Below are positions 1-10,660 of a stretch of DNA of 64,000 nucleotides, piece after piece (positions within the stretch are counted from its first letter, which is position 1; every line of letters begins with the position of its first letter). Source of the DNA: Dichetophora obliterata (lineage: Eukaryota; Arthropoda; Insecta; Diptera; Sciomyzidae); the NCBI GenBank assembly GCA_963920525.1, contig OY986439.1, forward strand, positions 210,458,906-210,522,905, read 5' to 3'. Below the pieces are notes generated by a model that searched no databases, was not told where the DNA came from, and was given only the letters and a program-made list of their open reading frames with translations. A program made the position numbers and the translations under genes.

Positions 1-119
1 TTTTTTAGCTGAAAAGGCTGAAAAGCCATTTATGTCCGAAAAGCGGCTGACCAAAAACAAAATTATTGCAATTGATCCTCTTCACTAACTTGAAATTAGT
101 AAATGTTTGAAGCAAAGTA

Positions 120-692
120 TAAGATAAAATAAGTTTGTCATTTCAGCCCTAGAAAGGACTTTGACCGAGCTTCTATTTATTGATCAATTGTGTTGTGAGT
201 GTTATTAAATGTTTGAACGTAAACGATCGAGAACTGGACCTTCGAGTTTTATGCCGACTCCGAACGGCTCAAGAAGCTTTACGGCAGTTTTTACTCTCTG
301 AGGTTTGCCATTGTCTGCAGAGACAATTCAACGAGTGGACATTGCACTCGGGCTACCGCGGTCCCTTAGCTTAGGGGACACGTACTCTACACTGTCGAAA
401 ATTTGGGTTTAAATTAAAAACCTTCTTGGGTTTGGATAAATATAGAAACCCTCAAGGTTTTAAATTTAATGCCAAAGTTTCGACCGTGTGTGCAACAACA
501 ATTTTATTGACGGTAAAGTGACTGCAAATATCGTTTGAATTTATTGAAGAGATTTTTTGTGTGTACTTTACACGGTCGAAAATTTGGGTTTAAATTTGCA
601 ACCTTGAGGGTTTCTATATTTATCCAAACCCAAAAAGGTTTTAAATTTAAACCTAAATTTTCGACCATGAGCCCACTAGTCTACGGCCGCCA
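120..692 (-). mobile_element. SINE family A, copy 1, interrupted
   Basis: This is a tRNA-derived SINE read on the - strand and closely similar to copies at 8840-9190 (-) and 49074-49265 (+). The tRNA-like head is at the right end and the body (369 down to about 145) runs leftwards to an A/T-rich tail near 120-140. The head is split: positions up to 390 (ending CTCTAC) resume at about 673 (CCACTAG), which are contiguous in copy 2. A foldback element fills the gap. It is non-coding; open frames across it are chance. Confidence 0.75.
391..672. mobile_element. Foldback MITE inside SINE A copy 1
   Basis: Two arms of about 100 bp (395-497 and 574-669) are inverted copies of one another around an 80-bp spacer. 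Each arm starts with GTCGAAAATTTGGGTTTAAA or its complement and is itself partly palindromic. The element sits where the tRNA-like head of the surrounding SINE is broken, so it inserted after the SINE. Exact target duplication is not resolved. Confidence 0.7.
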
Positions 693-854
693 TACAAGTT
701 AGAAACAAAGTACATATATTAACTAATAATAAGGTGATTTTTCTTAATCATTGACTTTATCAGTATCAAATTTTTAACAAAGCCATCAATATTTGGAAAG
801 AAATGTTTTTGAAAAATTTCAATATAATTTTAAAAGTTTTTTAATATTAATTTC

Positions 855-1040
855 AATATTGTTGTTGTTGTTTCTTTGGAAAGATTCGTTAAAACAATTA
901 ATTGTTCTAACTTTGACCTAAAGGTCAATAAACGTTTTAAACTATCAAACAACTAGAATTTCTATTTAAAATCAAGTATGTTAAACTATCAAACATTTAG
1001 AATTTGTATTTAAATCATATAAAATCAACAAATAAAAAAC
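855..1040 (+). mobile_element. SINE family B, 3' fragment
   Basis: This stretch matches, on the + strand, the 3' half of the - strand SINE at 46515-46865. Shared motifs include TTGTTGTTGTTTCTTTGGAAA, the ACAATTAATTGTTCTAAC block and two tandem units of ATCAAACA(A/T)(C/T)TAGAATTT. The tRNA-like head is missing, so it is a 5'-truncated copy. Confidence 0.6.
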
Positions 1041-2732
1041 TTCTAAATTTAGGCGTTCCTAGTTGACACTTTGGCTGAATCTGATTCGTCAGATTTTTAA
1101 TCATAGTGGACGCTTTTTCAACGTTTCTTGAGCTTATTGGTGTTTATAGTGTGAGCAAGAGAGTTGGAGATATAAGCGCTGAAAAGCTTTTAAAAAATAG
1201 CTTTATGCTCTGAGCCAGCTTGCACTATGAACACTTTGAGCTTTTTCCATATGATTATACACAAAGCGTTTTTCAGCTACACCTCTCAGCTCAGCAAAAA
1301 GCGTTAACTATGAACGCGGCCTTTTTTGGTTATAAACAGAGTGAACTCCGAGGCGAACAGGCTGGCAGACAGGCGCAGGCAAACTATGTGAACAAGCGAG
1401 AAAAAGTTTGCTTGGTCTTATTGCCTGTCTGCCTGTCTGCCTGTCTGTCTGAATCTGCGTTAACTCTGTCCGCAACCTAAGCCATATACATGATATGTTC
1501 GAGACTATTTTAAAGTGAATAATAAAATCACATTTATTTTTTATCTTTCTTTTCCAAAATGTTACACATTTTTTTTTTGTTAAGTTTACCTGTGTAAACA
1601 AATAAAACATTTATTTTTCAATTGCTTTCCTCTGTTTCATTTTTTTATGATTCATATACATATCTCCTTTGTCATGTAGAAAGGATTAAGGTTAAATAGA
1701 GAATGCAGTTTTACTTGTGATTCACATTGCTTCCGGGAGAAATAAAATTGTATGAAAATAAAATAACAATCTTTATATTCGCTCTGAACCTATCAGCTGC
1801 TTATATATTTTAAACATGTAGTCAGCTGATTTAACGAAAGACTTAAAAAGTCGACAATATTCAAACCTAATGCACATTTTTAAAAACACATTTACAATGA
1901 ATCTACTTTTTATTATTTAAACAATAGTTATTGAAAAGACTACTCCAGGCTTTTACATTTACATATTTTCAAGCCGTTAAGTTTAAATAAAAATTGAATT
2001 TTATTAATTTCCAATATATACAAGTAGGATTATCTCTTTTGTGAGAATCAAATGCTTGTTTTAAATTCTGTGCTTTTTTTAGTTAGCTCAGTTAATTATT
2101 TATAGCAATATTAATTATCATGTTTTTTAGAGACTATTTTTATCTTTTTGCGAAAAAAAAAGCTAATTTAAAGAAGATTTTCTTAGCATTTTTAAGTGAA
2201 GTATTTTTTTTAGATTTTTACCGTTTTTGGTTTCGTAACCATTTCAAATTTAAGAAAGAGAGATTCAGAGATATTAAGTCTTTGAATCATAGCAATATTT
2301 AAAGACAAACATGAAAAATAACAAGCAAAACTTAAAACACTTATCATAATCTTATATCACTTGGATCATAACTTTAAGGTACTTTTTGTAACAAAATATT
2401 AATACGCGGGTTGCTACATATATTTCGGTAATAAATAAAAAAACCGAATATTTTTTATTGAAAATATTTTCAATGTTTTTAGAAATAATCTCCTTTATGA
2501 TTAATACATTTTTGCATGAGTTCGAACCATTTGTCGTAGCATTTATCCTATTCTTCTTAATACAAAGAAAAATATAAACATTTTTATAGAAAAATCGGCG
2601 TAAAAGTCACATAAAGGTATATAAAATACTGATTTGGTTGTACATTATTTAATCATACTTGTTCTAATTTGTAGTTTTAATCTGTACTATTTTAAAAAAG
2701 TTTTATGCGTGTAAAAAAAAAATGATTATCAC
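1041..2732. other. AT-rich non-coding DNA
   Basis: No gene is visible. It holds a short TGCC/TCTG microsatellite (about 1421-1452) and otherwise A/T-rich unique or old repeat sequence. Open frames here are short and show no recognisable family. Confidence 0.5.
1421..1452. repeat. TGCCTGTC microsatellite
   Basis: Tandem units of about 8 bp (TGCCTGTC with TCTG variants), four units. Confidence 0.7.
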
Positions 2733-2949
2733 GCATGTTCTGCATTCCACTTCCGAGTGGAAGTGAAATTAAATCGTAATTTAATTCGATGTATGGTGTT
2801 CTATATATCCATTTTTTCGTTTCGTATTTCATTTAATTTACTAATATAATTAATTGTATTAACGGAAAAATTGATATTTCGACCACCAAAAATCGAATTT
2901 AATTATGATTTATTTTCACTTCCACTCGGAAGTGGAATGCAGAACATGC
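2733..2949. mobile_element. 217-bp foldback MITE with near-identical 58-bp ends
   Basis: The left arm begins GCATGTTCTGCATTCCACTT and the right arm is its reverse complement, with only a few mismatches over about 58 bp. Inside each arm CACTTCC-GAGT-GGAAGTG is a small palindrome of its own, so either strand could form a terminal stem with side hairpins. No coding capacity. The family is not identified. Confidence 0.8.
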
Positions 2950-4217
2950 CTGTATATCTTAAGTATACATTTTTTGACATTCACATTTGGATATACAACA
3001 GGTAAAACAAGAACACGTGGTAGCGGTAAAAACAGCACATTGCTTGACAAGTTATGTACAAATCGAGATATTGAGTGGCTCACGAAATAAAATTATAAAA
3101 TAAAATGTAGTAAATTATTGCTATTGAATGCTTAAAAATTTTAACAACTACGCAGTTTCTGCGTTTAACGAGACTTAAGCTCGCTGTGAACACAACTAAC
3201 AACTTTACCTGCTTACCTTTTTTTCTTTGTCAAGACAAGCCCTATTTCAAGCCTACAGTGAATGTGATTAAATGTGATTTTAGGTATACAATAAAAACCA
3301 AAAACAAAAAACATGTCCACGAGCACAAGAAAATGTAAATAAATGAGAAATTCAGCATTAATTTGATTTTTTTTTATATTTTAACCTTGCTTGAATCTAG
3401 TTTATTTTTTTTATTATTTTTGGCAATAAGAAGGAGGAAAAAAACGCAGACTAGTTCGCATAAATTTCAAGTTAAAATTAATACAAATTTACATATTAAA
3501 TCAATAAGAGAAAGAACAAAGACACAAACAAGGTGCTGTTTGTTTGAAAACTTATAACATTTAAAATGAAGACAGGCACAATAAAAATTGTACTCATCTT
3601 AATGTATTTCTGAATTTTTAATATATAAACATATATATTTAAATTATGCAAAAATAAATTCAAAATAGACTTAAATCTTATAAATTAACAGCAAATCCCC
3701 GCCTTTGAATGCACCCAGTAGTCCGAGTCATAAAGGAATCTTTAACGAATCATGCACGATTTTTCTTCTTCTTTGACGAAACATGCTGATTCGATCATAC
3801 ATTTCCTTGGCGAAAATCTCATATAAAAGTTCCAAATTCGTGCACTGTTTGAAAACTTTCTGTTTTCGATGAACTTAAAAAAGACGGATTTGTTAAAGAA
3901 CTATCGACAAAAGAAATCATCATGACATTTTCGTGCACGATGCCTTGGACTGCAGGGCATCTATGCACATGTGCACATACATACATAAGTAGACATGTGC
4001 GACAAAGACTTGTACTTTGATCTTCTTTGCGGTGTTTTACGCAATTTTTGTTGCTCTATTTTTGAAGAGCAAAGAAATCAAGTAATTCGAGTTAAAATTT
4101 ATCACTCTTTTTTTTATTTCTTTTATATTTTTTGCCACATCTCATGTTCATTTATTTCCAACACATGTTTGATTAATCCTTCTTTTCGTCTTTTGTTTCT
4201 TATAGCGTTCTGCACTT
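2950..4217. other. Upstream region of the calcium-binding protein gene
   Basis: A/T-rich DNA without a coding exon I can support. A pyrimidine tract followed by TATAG ends at 4205, just before the start codon at 4218, and looks like a splice acceptor, so a 5' non-coding exon probably lies further upstream. I cannot place the promoter or that exon. Confidence 0.4.
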
Positions 4218-4454
4218 ATGTCCCAACGTTCTGCATCAACAATAAAAACAACAACAACAGCTCTCAATCATCTCACCAACCCAAATCTTTTGCATCTGTC
4301 CAACAGCAATGCATATAATGCGCTTATAAATAAGGTTCGACCGTATTCAAAGAAACCAGCCTCAGCAACATCAAAGCAACAAGAAGACAGTGATAGCGAA
4401 TCGGATTCTGATAATGAACTCGAGCGCAAACAAAATTTAAAGAGCAGCCAAAAG
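4218..4454 (+). CDS. Scp-like exon 1 (residues 1-79)
   Basis: It begins with ATG at 4218, 12 bases after a likely acceptor (TATAG, 4205), and ends at a consensus donor AAG|GTAAGT. It encodes Ser/Thr/Asn-rich sequence followed by an acidic DSDSESDSDNE tract. It is joined in phase 0 to exon 2 by frame and splice-site agreement; there is no homology proof from the sequence alone. An alternative first exon with a shorter N-terminus is possible. Confidence 0.7.
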
Positions 4455-5649
4455 GTAAGTCTTGGTATTGGTTTTTTAATAAAAAAACGACTTTTTTATA
4501 TTATGTTCTAAAACACATTTATGTTAAGTTAATGTTTAGCATCAAATTCCGAAATAATGCGAACAAAATAAAAAGTACACACAAAAGTGTGCAAAGAATA
4601 CCTAAATATATGTCAAAAATGTGTACTGAATCTTCAAACAACAAAGAAGTAGTTAAAATCTTATTTAAGTGTGTTTAGGACGTGATGTTTACTCAATTGC
4701 GTCGGTTTAGTAGCTCATATATGTTAAGCCTTGTGTTGTTTTTTTTTTAAATTTGCTTGGTGTGGAGACCCTCTGTATTTTAACATAAAATTTGCATCAC
4801 TGTTACACTCATTCAGATGATATTTTTCCTGATCACCCCGAAACATCAATAGAGAAAGTTAAACCTCATTTCGTATTCGTATGGAAATCTATAAATTATA
4901 AAACTTTTTGCTTCAAATATTTTTTGTGTTTGTTAAAGTCCAAAACGAGTCATTAGTTAATCCAATCTGAAATTCTGCGGACTTTTGAAAAACAGCTTAA
5001 GTCAAGATATGACAATTTTCTAGGTTTTTTATTATGGATCTAAATTTTCAAAGTCCATCATTTGGCCTTATCAGCGTATTTCTATGCCATTTAATCAAAG
5101 AGTTATGATTTGACAAAATAATTTATCTTGGCTTGTTTTGTGACCTTGAAATTGCCGTATATGATCAGATATTTTAGAAAAAACCAAAAACTTAAAAGAA
5201 AAAAAAAAGATTTCTTGACTTAACAAACATTACATGTTTATTTTGTAAAAATTCTCTTTCACAAATTATCCAATTTGGATATAAGATGTAAAAAGTTAAA
5301 AATACGGTGTTCTAATTTGATTATAAAATGATTTGTATGCTACTTTACTGTAAAAAAAACATTTGGGAAGGCACTTATTTTATTTAAGTTGACATTTGTT
5401 TAAAAAATTCGTTCGACAAAATCAATAATTTTACATATTCATAACAAAGTCGCATAAAAAGAAGGGAAATAAAATCGAAAAAAAAATAATATTTTGCAGA
5501 TAACAAAATGGGAACATTGCTTTAAAAACGAAAACAAAAATTTTTAGCAGTACGAAATAATATATTTTTGATCTCCTGAAAAATGGGATATTTAGAGATA
5601 CGTGGTTTTTTTTTGTTTACAAAAATTTACTTTCTTAAGAGGTATTCAT

Positions 5650-6768
5650 TCACACGTCTGTCAAATGATTGAAGTATATCGCGTTTTTTTACTCTCTTTT
5701 ACTCACTCTAAAATTTTTGATTTATTTCTGCTCACACATGATTTTTTGATTGAAGTACCGATGCAGGCATTTGTTACTCTTCTGCCTACTATTCTATCTA
5801 CTCTTCCTTTTTTCTCTTCAAAAAACTGCTTTTGTGTTCAAATAAGTACTTTTTTAAAAATAATTTGCTACTAAACAACAGACAAGTAAAAAATGCAACC
5901 CTTTGACTGATTGATGCAGGTCTGGAGCTCAATCAAAATTTTGACTCATTCGATTAAAGGCCCAACCAAGTTATGCTTAAGCAAACAAAAGTTTGAGAGC
6001 GAAAGCTCGCACTTACACAGCAATATATGAAGTCGCCCAAGTTTTGTCTAAGCATTCTTTTCGTTCAGTTTTTCAACTTTCGTTTACTTTTTGAAACTTG
6101 AGAGAGAGCGCTTGACATCGTAGTTTTCTAAGCAGAATAGGGTTGCAAACAGTAATGAAAATGTGTTTAATTAAAATGTTATTATTTGTATGACAAATTT
6201 TTCAATGAAAAATATTGTTTCGTTTGTAAATCATGGAAAATGTGTATATTTTTGCTGAGAAATTTTGCGTTTGCCACAGCTATAAAGCCAAGCAGCACAA
6301 AAAACATGTTTTTTGTGTTAGCTCATGGCAACCCTTTTTAACATATCTATACAAATTTCTTTTATCTGTCAATTGAAAAAAATACGTTAATTTGTTTATT
6401 CAAAATTAATGCTGATCCCAATTTTGTTAATAAACTCATAAAAATTGCTAAGAAACATAAAAACATATATCAACAAGCTGAGAGGCACAAATTTTTTAAA
6501 GAACTTTTGAACTTTTTCAATATGTATTTTTGTCAAGATTTTGTTAACGTTTGACATTTTCTTAAGCATGAAATCTGCCAACTTGGGCGACTTTTCTACT
6601 TAATCATACATTTCGTCAACTTTTCTCTGAGACTTTTGTTTGCTTAAGCATAACTTGGTTGGGCCTTAAGAGTTTGAAATTAATTTTCGCTCTCGCAGAG
6701 AGTTAATTTTTTAACATAGGAAAGCAACAACAAATTTTGATTGATTCAATCATTTGACAGACGTGTGA
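5650..6768. mobile_element. Foldback element (outer of a nested pair)
   Basis: A perfect 24-bp inverted repeat, beginning TCACACGTCTGTCAAATGAT at 5650-5673 and complementary to 6745-6768, brackets 1.1 kb of non-coding DNA. About 0.7 kb of that is a second element at 5958-6666. It lies in intron 1 of the Scp-like gene. Confidence 0.65.
5958..6666. mobile_element. 709-bp MITE with TAA target duplication (PIF/Harbinger-like)
   Basis: The ends are inverted repeats beginning AGGCCCAACCAAGTTATGCT and almost identical over about 37 bp. TAA is present on both sides (5955-5957 and 6667-6669), as expected for the 3-bp TWA duplications of PIF/Harbinger transposons. No transposase; superfamily is inferred from the duplication only. 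Confidence 0.7.
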
Positions 6769-6948
6769 ACACCCAATTACATAAATTCTTGTTTTACATT
6801 TTCTTAGGCTACAAATTTGAAAACAAAATATTCTTGTATGCACCTTTTAACTGAACACTTAAGCCGTACTGTACAATTAGTTGCATACTACAAAGCAAAA
6901 ATCTTGACTGCTTATTCAATACAACAACCTCTTTTATCTGGCTTACAG

Positions 6949-7011
6949 GGCGACTCAGAGTTTTGGTCTCGCAAAATGCGTACACTGCTTTGCATACCTC
7001 ACATTAGTTAA
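6949..7011 (+). pseudogene. Duplicated, stop-terminated copy of the start of Scp-like exon 2
   Basis: After an acceptor (CTGGCTTACAG) comes GGCGACTCAGAGTTTTGG, identical to the start of the real exon 2 at 13874. Similarity then decays over about 50 bases. The frame reads GDSEFW-RKMRTL-like residues and stops at TAA 7009-7011, after 20 codons and before any EF-hand. If spliced to exon 1 it would give a 99-residue protein with no calcium site or a decay target. It may be a relic of an exon duplication or a poison or alternative terminal exon; I favour a relic. Confidence 0.7.
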
Positions 7012-7704
7012 CATTTGAGAAATGCACTTATTCCAAATAAAGTAAATTTTGTTATAAAATACGTGTGACAAAACCACTTATTTTACATTTTCACAGAAAA
7101 TCCAATAAAATGAAAACAAAATCAATAATCCTAGATTTTTTTAGTAATTTGTGTGTGTTTTGGTTGTTGAAGTATTCATAGAGTAAAATAGGCTATTCCT
7201 TCGTAATTTTATTCCAAAATTTTCTCCAACAACCAAAGCACGTAAAAATTACTCCAAAAAACTACGGCTCTATGGCTCTACAAATGAACTCAGTGATGCC
7301 TTTTTCGTAGTTTCATTTCAATTTTCAAACGAACTCATTGTTAGGGCTAATAAATTTGTATATGATACAAAATTTTCACACTGCTTTAACCCATTTTGTA
7401 CCAGGCTGCAAAAATATTTTAATTTTCTAATGAAATTTTCATGGCAAGTTGGAAATAGGCTAAAAATATTTTTTGGGATACATTTTTTGCTCGTGGTTTT
7501 CGACCGCTCGGATAATTAGAGCAATCAATTTTCTGTGTGTAGAATAATACGAAATGTAATAAAATAAATGTTCAACAAAGTTTATTATGAAAACGGGTTA
7601 CTTAGATAAGTAAATATGAGAGCTAATGCTTAATATACTAAATGCTATATTACTAAAAAAGTCGTTTTGCTATTATTTTTATGAATTTTTTTTTATTTAA
7701 TACT
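7012..7704. other. Intron, no feature
   Basis: A/T-rich intron 1 DNA between the duplicated exon and a dispersed repeat. Nothing recognised. Confidence 0.4.
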
Positions 7705-7925
7705 ATATACGACAGGTCCTCCGCACACTTCCTTTTGGAGCCTTTTGCCGAAAAACTTTTTCTCTTTTGATTTAAAACTTGATTTTTATACACTTGATTT
7801 TTGTTAAATCCAAATTTACCACTTTAAATAACACTTTACGTATTAAAGCAGTGTTGAAAAATTAGTTCAAGTGTGAAAGTGCAAAAAGTCGAGTTTGGTA
7901 ACAATCATATTCATACACAACTTTA
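7705..7925. repeat. Dispersed repeat, copy 1
   Basis: About 220 bp that recur as the reverse complement at 58715-58920. Shared blocks include CGACAGGTC(C/T)TC, GCACACTTCCTTTT, CACTTGATTTT-like sequence, TTAGTTCAAGTGT and AACAATCATA. No coding potential; it is presumably part of a non-autonomous transposon whose ends I cannot define. Confidence 0.6.
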
Positions 7926-8549
7926 CAAACTGGCCTTGAAACCTTCATATACATAGCAACTCAGGTAGCAACTCAAGATACAATTATATTTTTTGGGTAC
8001 AATTGACTCAAATTGACTCAAAAAAATTTCATTAAATTCGTCATAACTTTTTATAAAAGGATAAAAAAAAAGTAGTTAGTAGTTAAACCCAATATTGTCA
8101 CTGATAAGTAGAAGAGCTATGATAGAAAAGCACGAACAAGTACTAAAATAAGCAAGCTCCCAAGCACAAAAAAATGTCAAAATAAGCACGCAAACAATCA
8201 CGAAAAAAGACGAAAATCTTTGTAATAAATGAAAAACCTGTTAAAAACAAAACATCATCGATATTAAATTTTTTAAAATTTTCATTTCTCAAACCCAAAA
8301 TTTAACATGTTTAAAATGTAAAGGAGCGTCCTTTTTCAGTCAAAACAGATTTATATGCTGAAAAAGATCTTCAAACATCTGCCGATGTAACGGGTGCAAA
8401 TTTAAACATTACAATTTCGGTTGGTGACAAAGTTGATACGTATTTGTTCGTATCGATATCATTGTGTAAGTCAGCCCAAAATTAAAAATATAATTAATGC
8501 AAATTAATGAAATCCATGTTCGGATTTAATGGCTTTTACTTCTAAAGAT
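7926..8549. other. Intron, no feature
   Basis: A/T-rich intron DNA with no recognised element. Confidence 0.35.
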
Positions 8550-8823
8550 AGTTTATTGAATGAGTCTTGTATTTTTGAAGTCGAGACTGACAATGTTTGA
8601 ACCATATTGGCGAGTTGGTTGGTATTTAGGAGGACTATTTGTTGTATGTAGTGTTGTTTTAATGGCATTGACTTCATTGTCAGTCATGACTTTCCAGAGT
8701 TTGTCTGCTAACCTGAGAAGTTCCTCTAATGCTGTGTGGCCAGATCCGGTCAAAGCTATAATTAGCGTCATTGGTAACTTTCTGAGCCATAACTTCGAAA
8801 GGAAGTCTGGTTCTACTGAAGAA
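8550..8823 (-). pseudogene. Ty3/gypsy-type gag relic
   Basis: The - strand reads a fragment with the pattern of retrotransposon Gag capsid regions: a short L.KLWLRKLP block, then ALEELLRLADKLWKV. It is open for about 70 codons only and has no protease, RT or integrase nearby. SINE A copy 2 interrupts it at 8824-8839, and the other side continues past 9207 for a short distance. The family assignment rests on motif resemblance. Confidence 0.45.
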
Positions 8824-8839
8824 CCGACCGAGAGGAGTA

Positions 8840-9190
8840 AATAAATAAATAAATAAACTGGCCATTTCAGCCCTTGGAAGGCCTTTGACCTAGTTTCTAT
8901 TGATAAATTGTGCTGTGGGTGTTATTAAATGTTTGATCACAAATGACCGAGAACTGGACCTACGTGTTTTATGCCGACTCCGAACGGCTTATATTCTCAA
9001 GAAGCTTTACATGGAAATTTTTTTACTCTCTGAGGTTTGCCATTGTCTGCAGAGAGGTGACGACCGAACAGAAAAATTAATTCAATTGGAAAAACTTTCT
9101 GTCTGAGCTGGAATTGAACCCGGGCTACTGCGGTTCTTTAGCTTAGGGGCCACGCACTCTACCCACTAGTAGGCTACGGTCGCCACTTAT
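8840..9190 (-). mobile_element. SINE family A, copy 2 (complete, with target duplication)
   Basis: A full tRNA-derived SINE. The 16-bp direct repeat CCGACCGAGAGGAGTA lies immediately on each side (8824-8839 and 9191-9206). On the - strand the head shows a GGTTCAATTCC B box (near 9107-9117) and an A-box-like block further 5'. The 3' tail is a TTTA-type short repeat (on the + strand AATA AATA at 8840-8857). It is inserted in a gag-like relic. Confidence 0.85.
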
Positions 9191-9206
9191 CCGACCGAGA
9201 GGAGTA

Positions 9207-9614
9207 GCGATCTGTAAAACTGTGTTGGTTTTTGGTCACCCATTTCTAAATTTAAAATTCGGGTTTCTCACGACCCGATCGTTTGACTACCGTGCAATAA
9301 GCTAACCTCGTGATAAGCTAAGTGTAATACATAAATACTTAAATACATACATAAATTTATTAAATAAAGAAATTAGCAGGCTTTAGACTGTTTTAATTAT
9401 TTATTATTTCCAATATTTCGAACTCCTTCGAAGTTCATTATCAAGGACTAAAAATTAAAGATAAATTTTTTAAAAATTTTGTTGTAGTTGCTGCTGTTGT
9501 CTCTGATGTTGTTGTTGTTGTAACCGCTGCAGAAGACATATATATACGTGGTAGTGTGAAAAGGAATGAACAAACACAATAGGGGAATAAATAGATGGGC
9601 ATTGAATCACAACC
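9207..9614. other. Non-coding, with TTG trinucleotide tract
   Basis: It holds the continuation of the gag-like relic for a few tens of bases, an ACTCCTTCGAAGTTCATTAT-type block reminiscent of retroelement untranslated ends, and a TTG/CTG-rich tract at 9478-9530. No gene. Confidence 0.35.
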
Positions 9615-10075
9615 CTACGGCCAAATCAAGGAAGCGGGTGACCTTGACCGGTTCAGTCCAGAGAGACAGTGGCGTAAGAGATGACGCGTCGTATGATGCG
9701 CGGCGCCGCAGTGGGGACAAACATCCGCGATGTCGGGATTTATTCGTGGCAGATAGCTGTTGAGCACCATTGATAGTCCAGATCGGAGTTGGGACAGTAT
9801 GGATCTGGTTTCTCTTGGGAGCGATCTCTCCTTCTCATTAATGGGGATAGGTCTCCCACTTAGGACCAGACTGCCCACAAAGGTGCTCACAAAGCTTCTG
9901 ACACCGCGTCCGTGTGAATTGAGACTATTGCATTGGTGATGGTTTCATTATTTAGTCCGTTGGTATAAACTGCGATAGCCGCTTGCTCTTTTCTCAGATC
10001 GTGCCTGATGGGTGTACGTCTCCGTGTCTGGGGGACTCTGCTGCAAAACAGGAGATCAAATCGTACGTATGTCAA
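9615..10075 (-). pseudogene. Jockey-clade LINE C-terminus relic
   Basis: Two - strand frames read the C-terminal part of a Jockey-type ORF2. One has IRHDLRKEQAAIAVYTNGLN; the other has SLPRETRSILSQLRSG, then NSYLPRINPDIADVCPHCG and HTTRHLL. The last motif is the family's terminal CCHC-like zinc region (C-PHCG-H-H). The frame changes between the two blocks near 9890, and no RT domain is present. Confidence 0.65.
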
Positions 10076-10169
10076 ATCGTTGTTGTATTTGCTGCTGTTG
10101 TTGTAGTTGCTGTATTTGATGCTGTTGTTTGTTTTTTTTGTTAGTAATTAAGCGGTGGTGATTGAATGT

Positions 10170-10530
10170 TCAGCAGTGGTGGTGAAGATTATGACGAAGA
10201 GGCGGACGTGGAGCAAATTGTAGATGTTGTGATGAGCGTTGTTGGTATTTATCTCGTTGCGCCCACTTAAAAAACCAAGTTCCTGAAAGAGAACCAATTG
10301 TCTTAAAAGACTGCACTGAATTAACTGGCCAGGATCTTTTGATGCGAACGGCGGTACGCTTGTTGTAGGGTGGATGAAAATCGGCTTTCTCCACGATTGA
10401 CTTAAAATTTCGCTCTGCAAACTTTTTAAAGTTATCCTTAAACTTTAGGTTCTCATTGATGTATATCTGGTTAAATAGACGTATGTTATTTTCGCGTGCG
10501 AAGGTTTGTTGGAATTCGCCAAAACGCTTT
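10170..10530 (-). pseudogene. Retroelement ORF fragment of unknown family
   Basis: The - strand is open from before 10500 to about 10170 and reads blocks such as FKDNFKKFAERNFKSIV, then HPPYNKRTAVRIKRSW and SFKTIGSLSGTWFFKWA. A second, more decayed copy of about 80 bases of it lies at 10997-11080. It is next to the Jockey-like relic in the same orientation, so it may be the upstream ORF of that element. This is inference. Confidence 0.4.
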
Positions 10531-10561
10531 GTTGTAAAGTAAATTAAAGTATATTTTCTAA

Positions 10562-10612
10562 TGTGTGTGTGTGTGTGTTATTGTGTATAATGTATATGTG
10601 TGTGTGTATGAG
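10562..10612. repeat. GT microsatellite
   Basis: Two runs of (GT)n separated by a short A/T interruption. Confidence 0.85.
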
Positions 10613-10660
10613 TTTATATGTATGTGATTAGAGCACTACACTCACAATTCCAAACTATTT

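Noticed and set aside
3822..3829. TATAAAAG as a TATA box for the Scp-like gene
   Set aside because: A likely splice acceptor at 4205 implies that the promoter lies upstream of another exon, and TATA-like words are common in this A/T-rich DNA.
8560..8844. + strand 94-codon membrane-like protein
   Set aside because: It is the antisense shadow of the gag-like relic.
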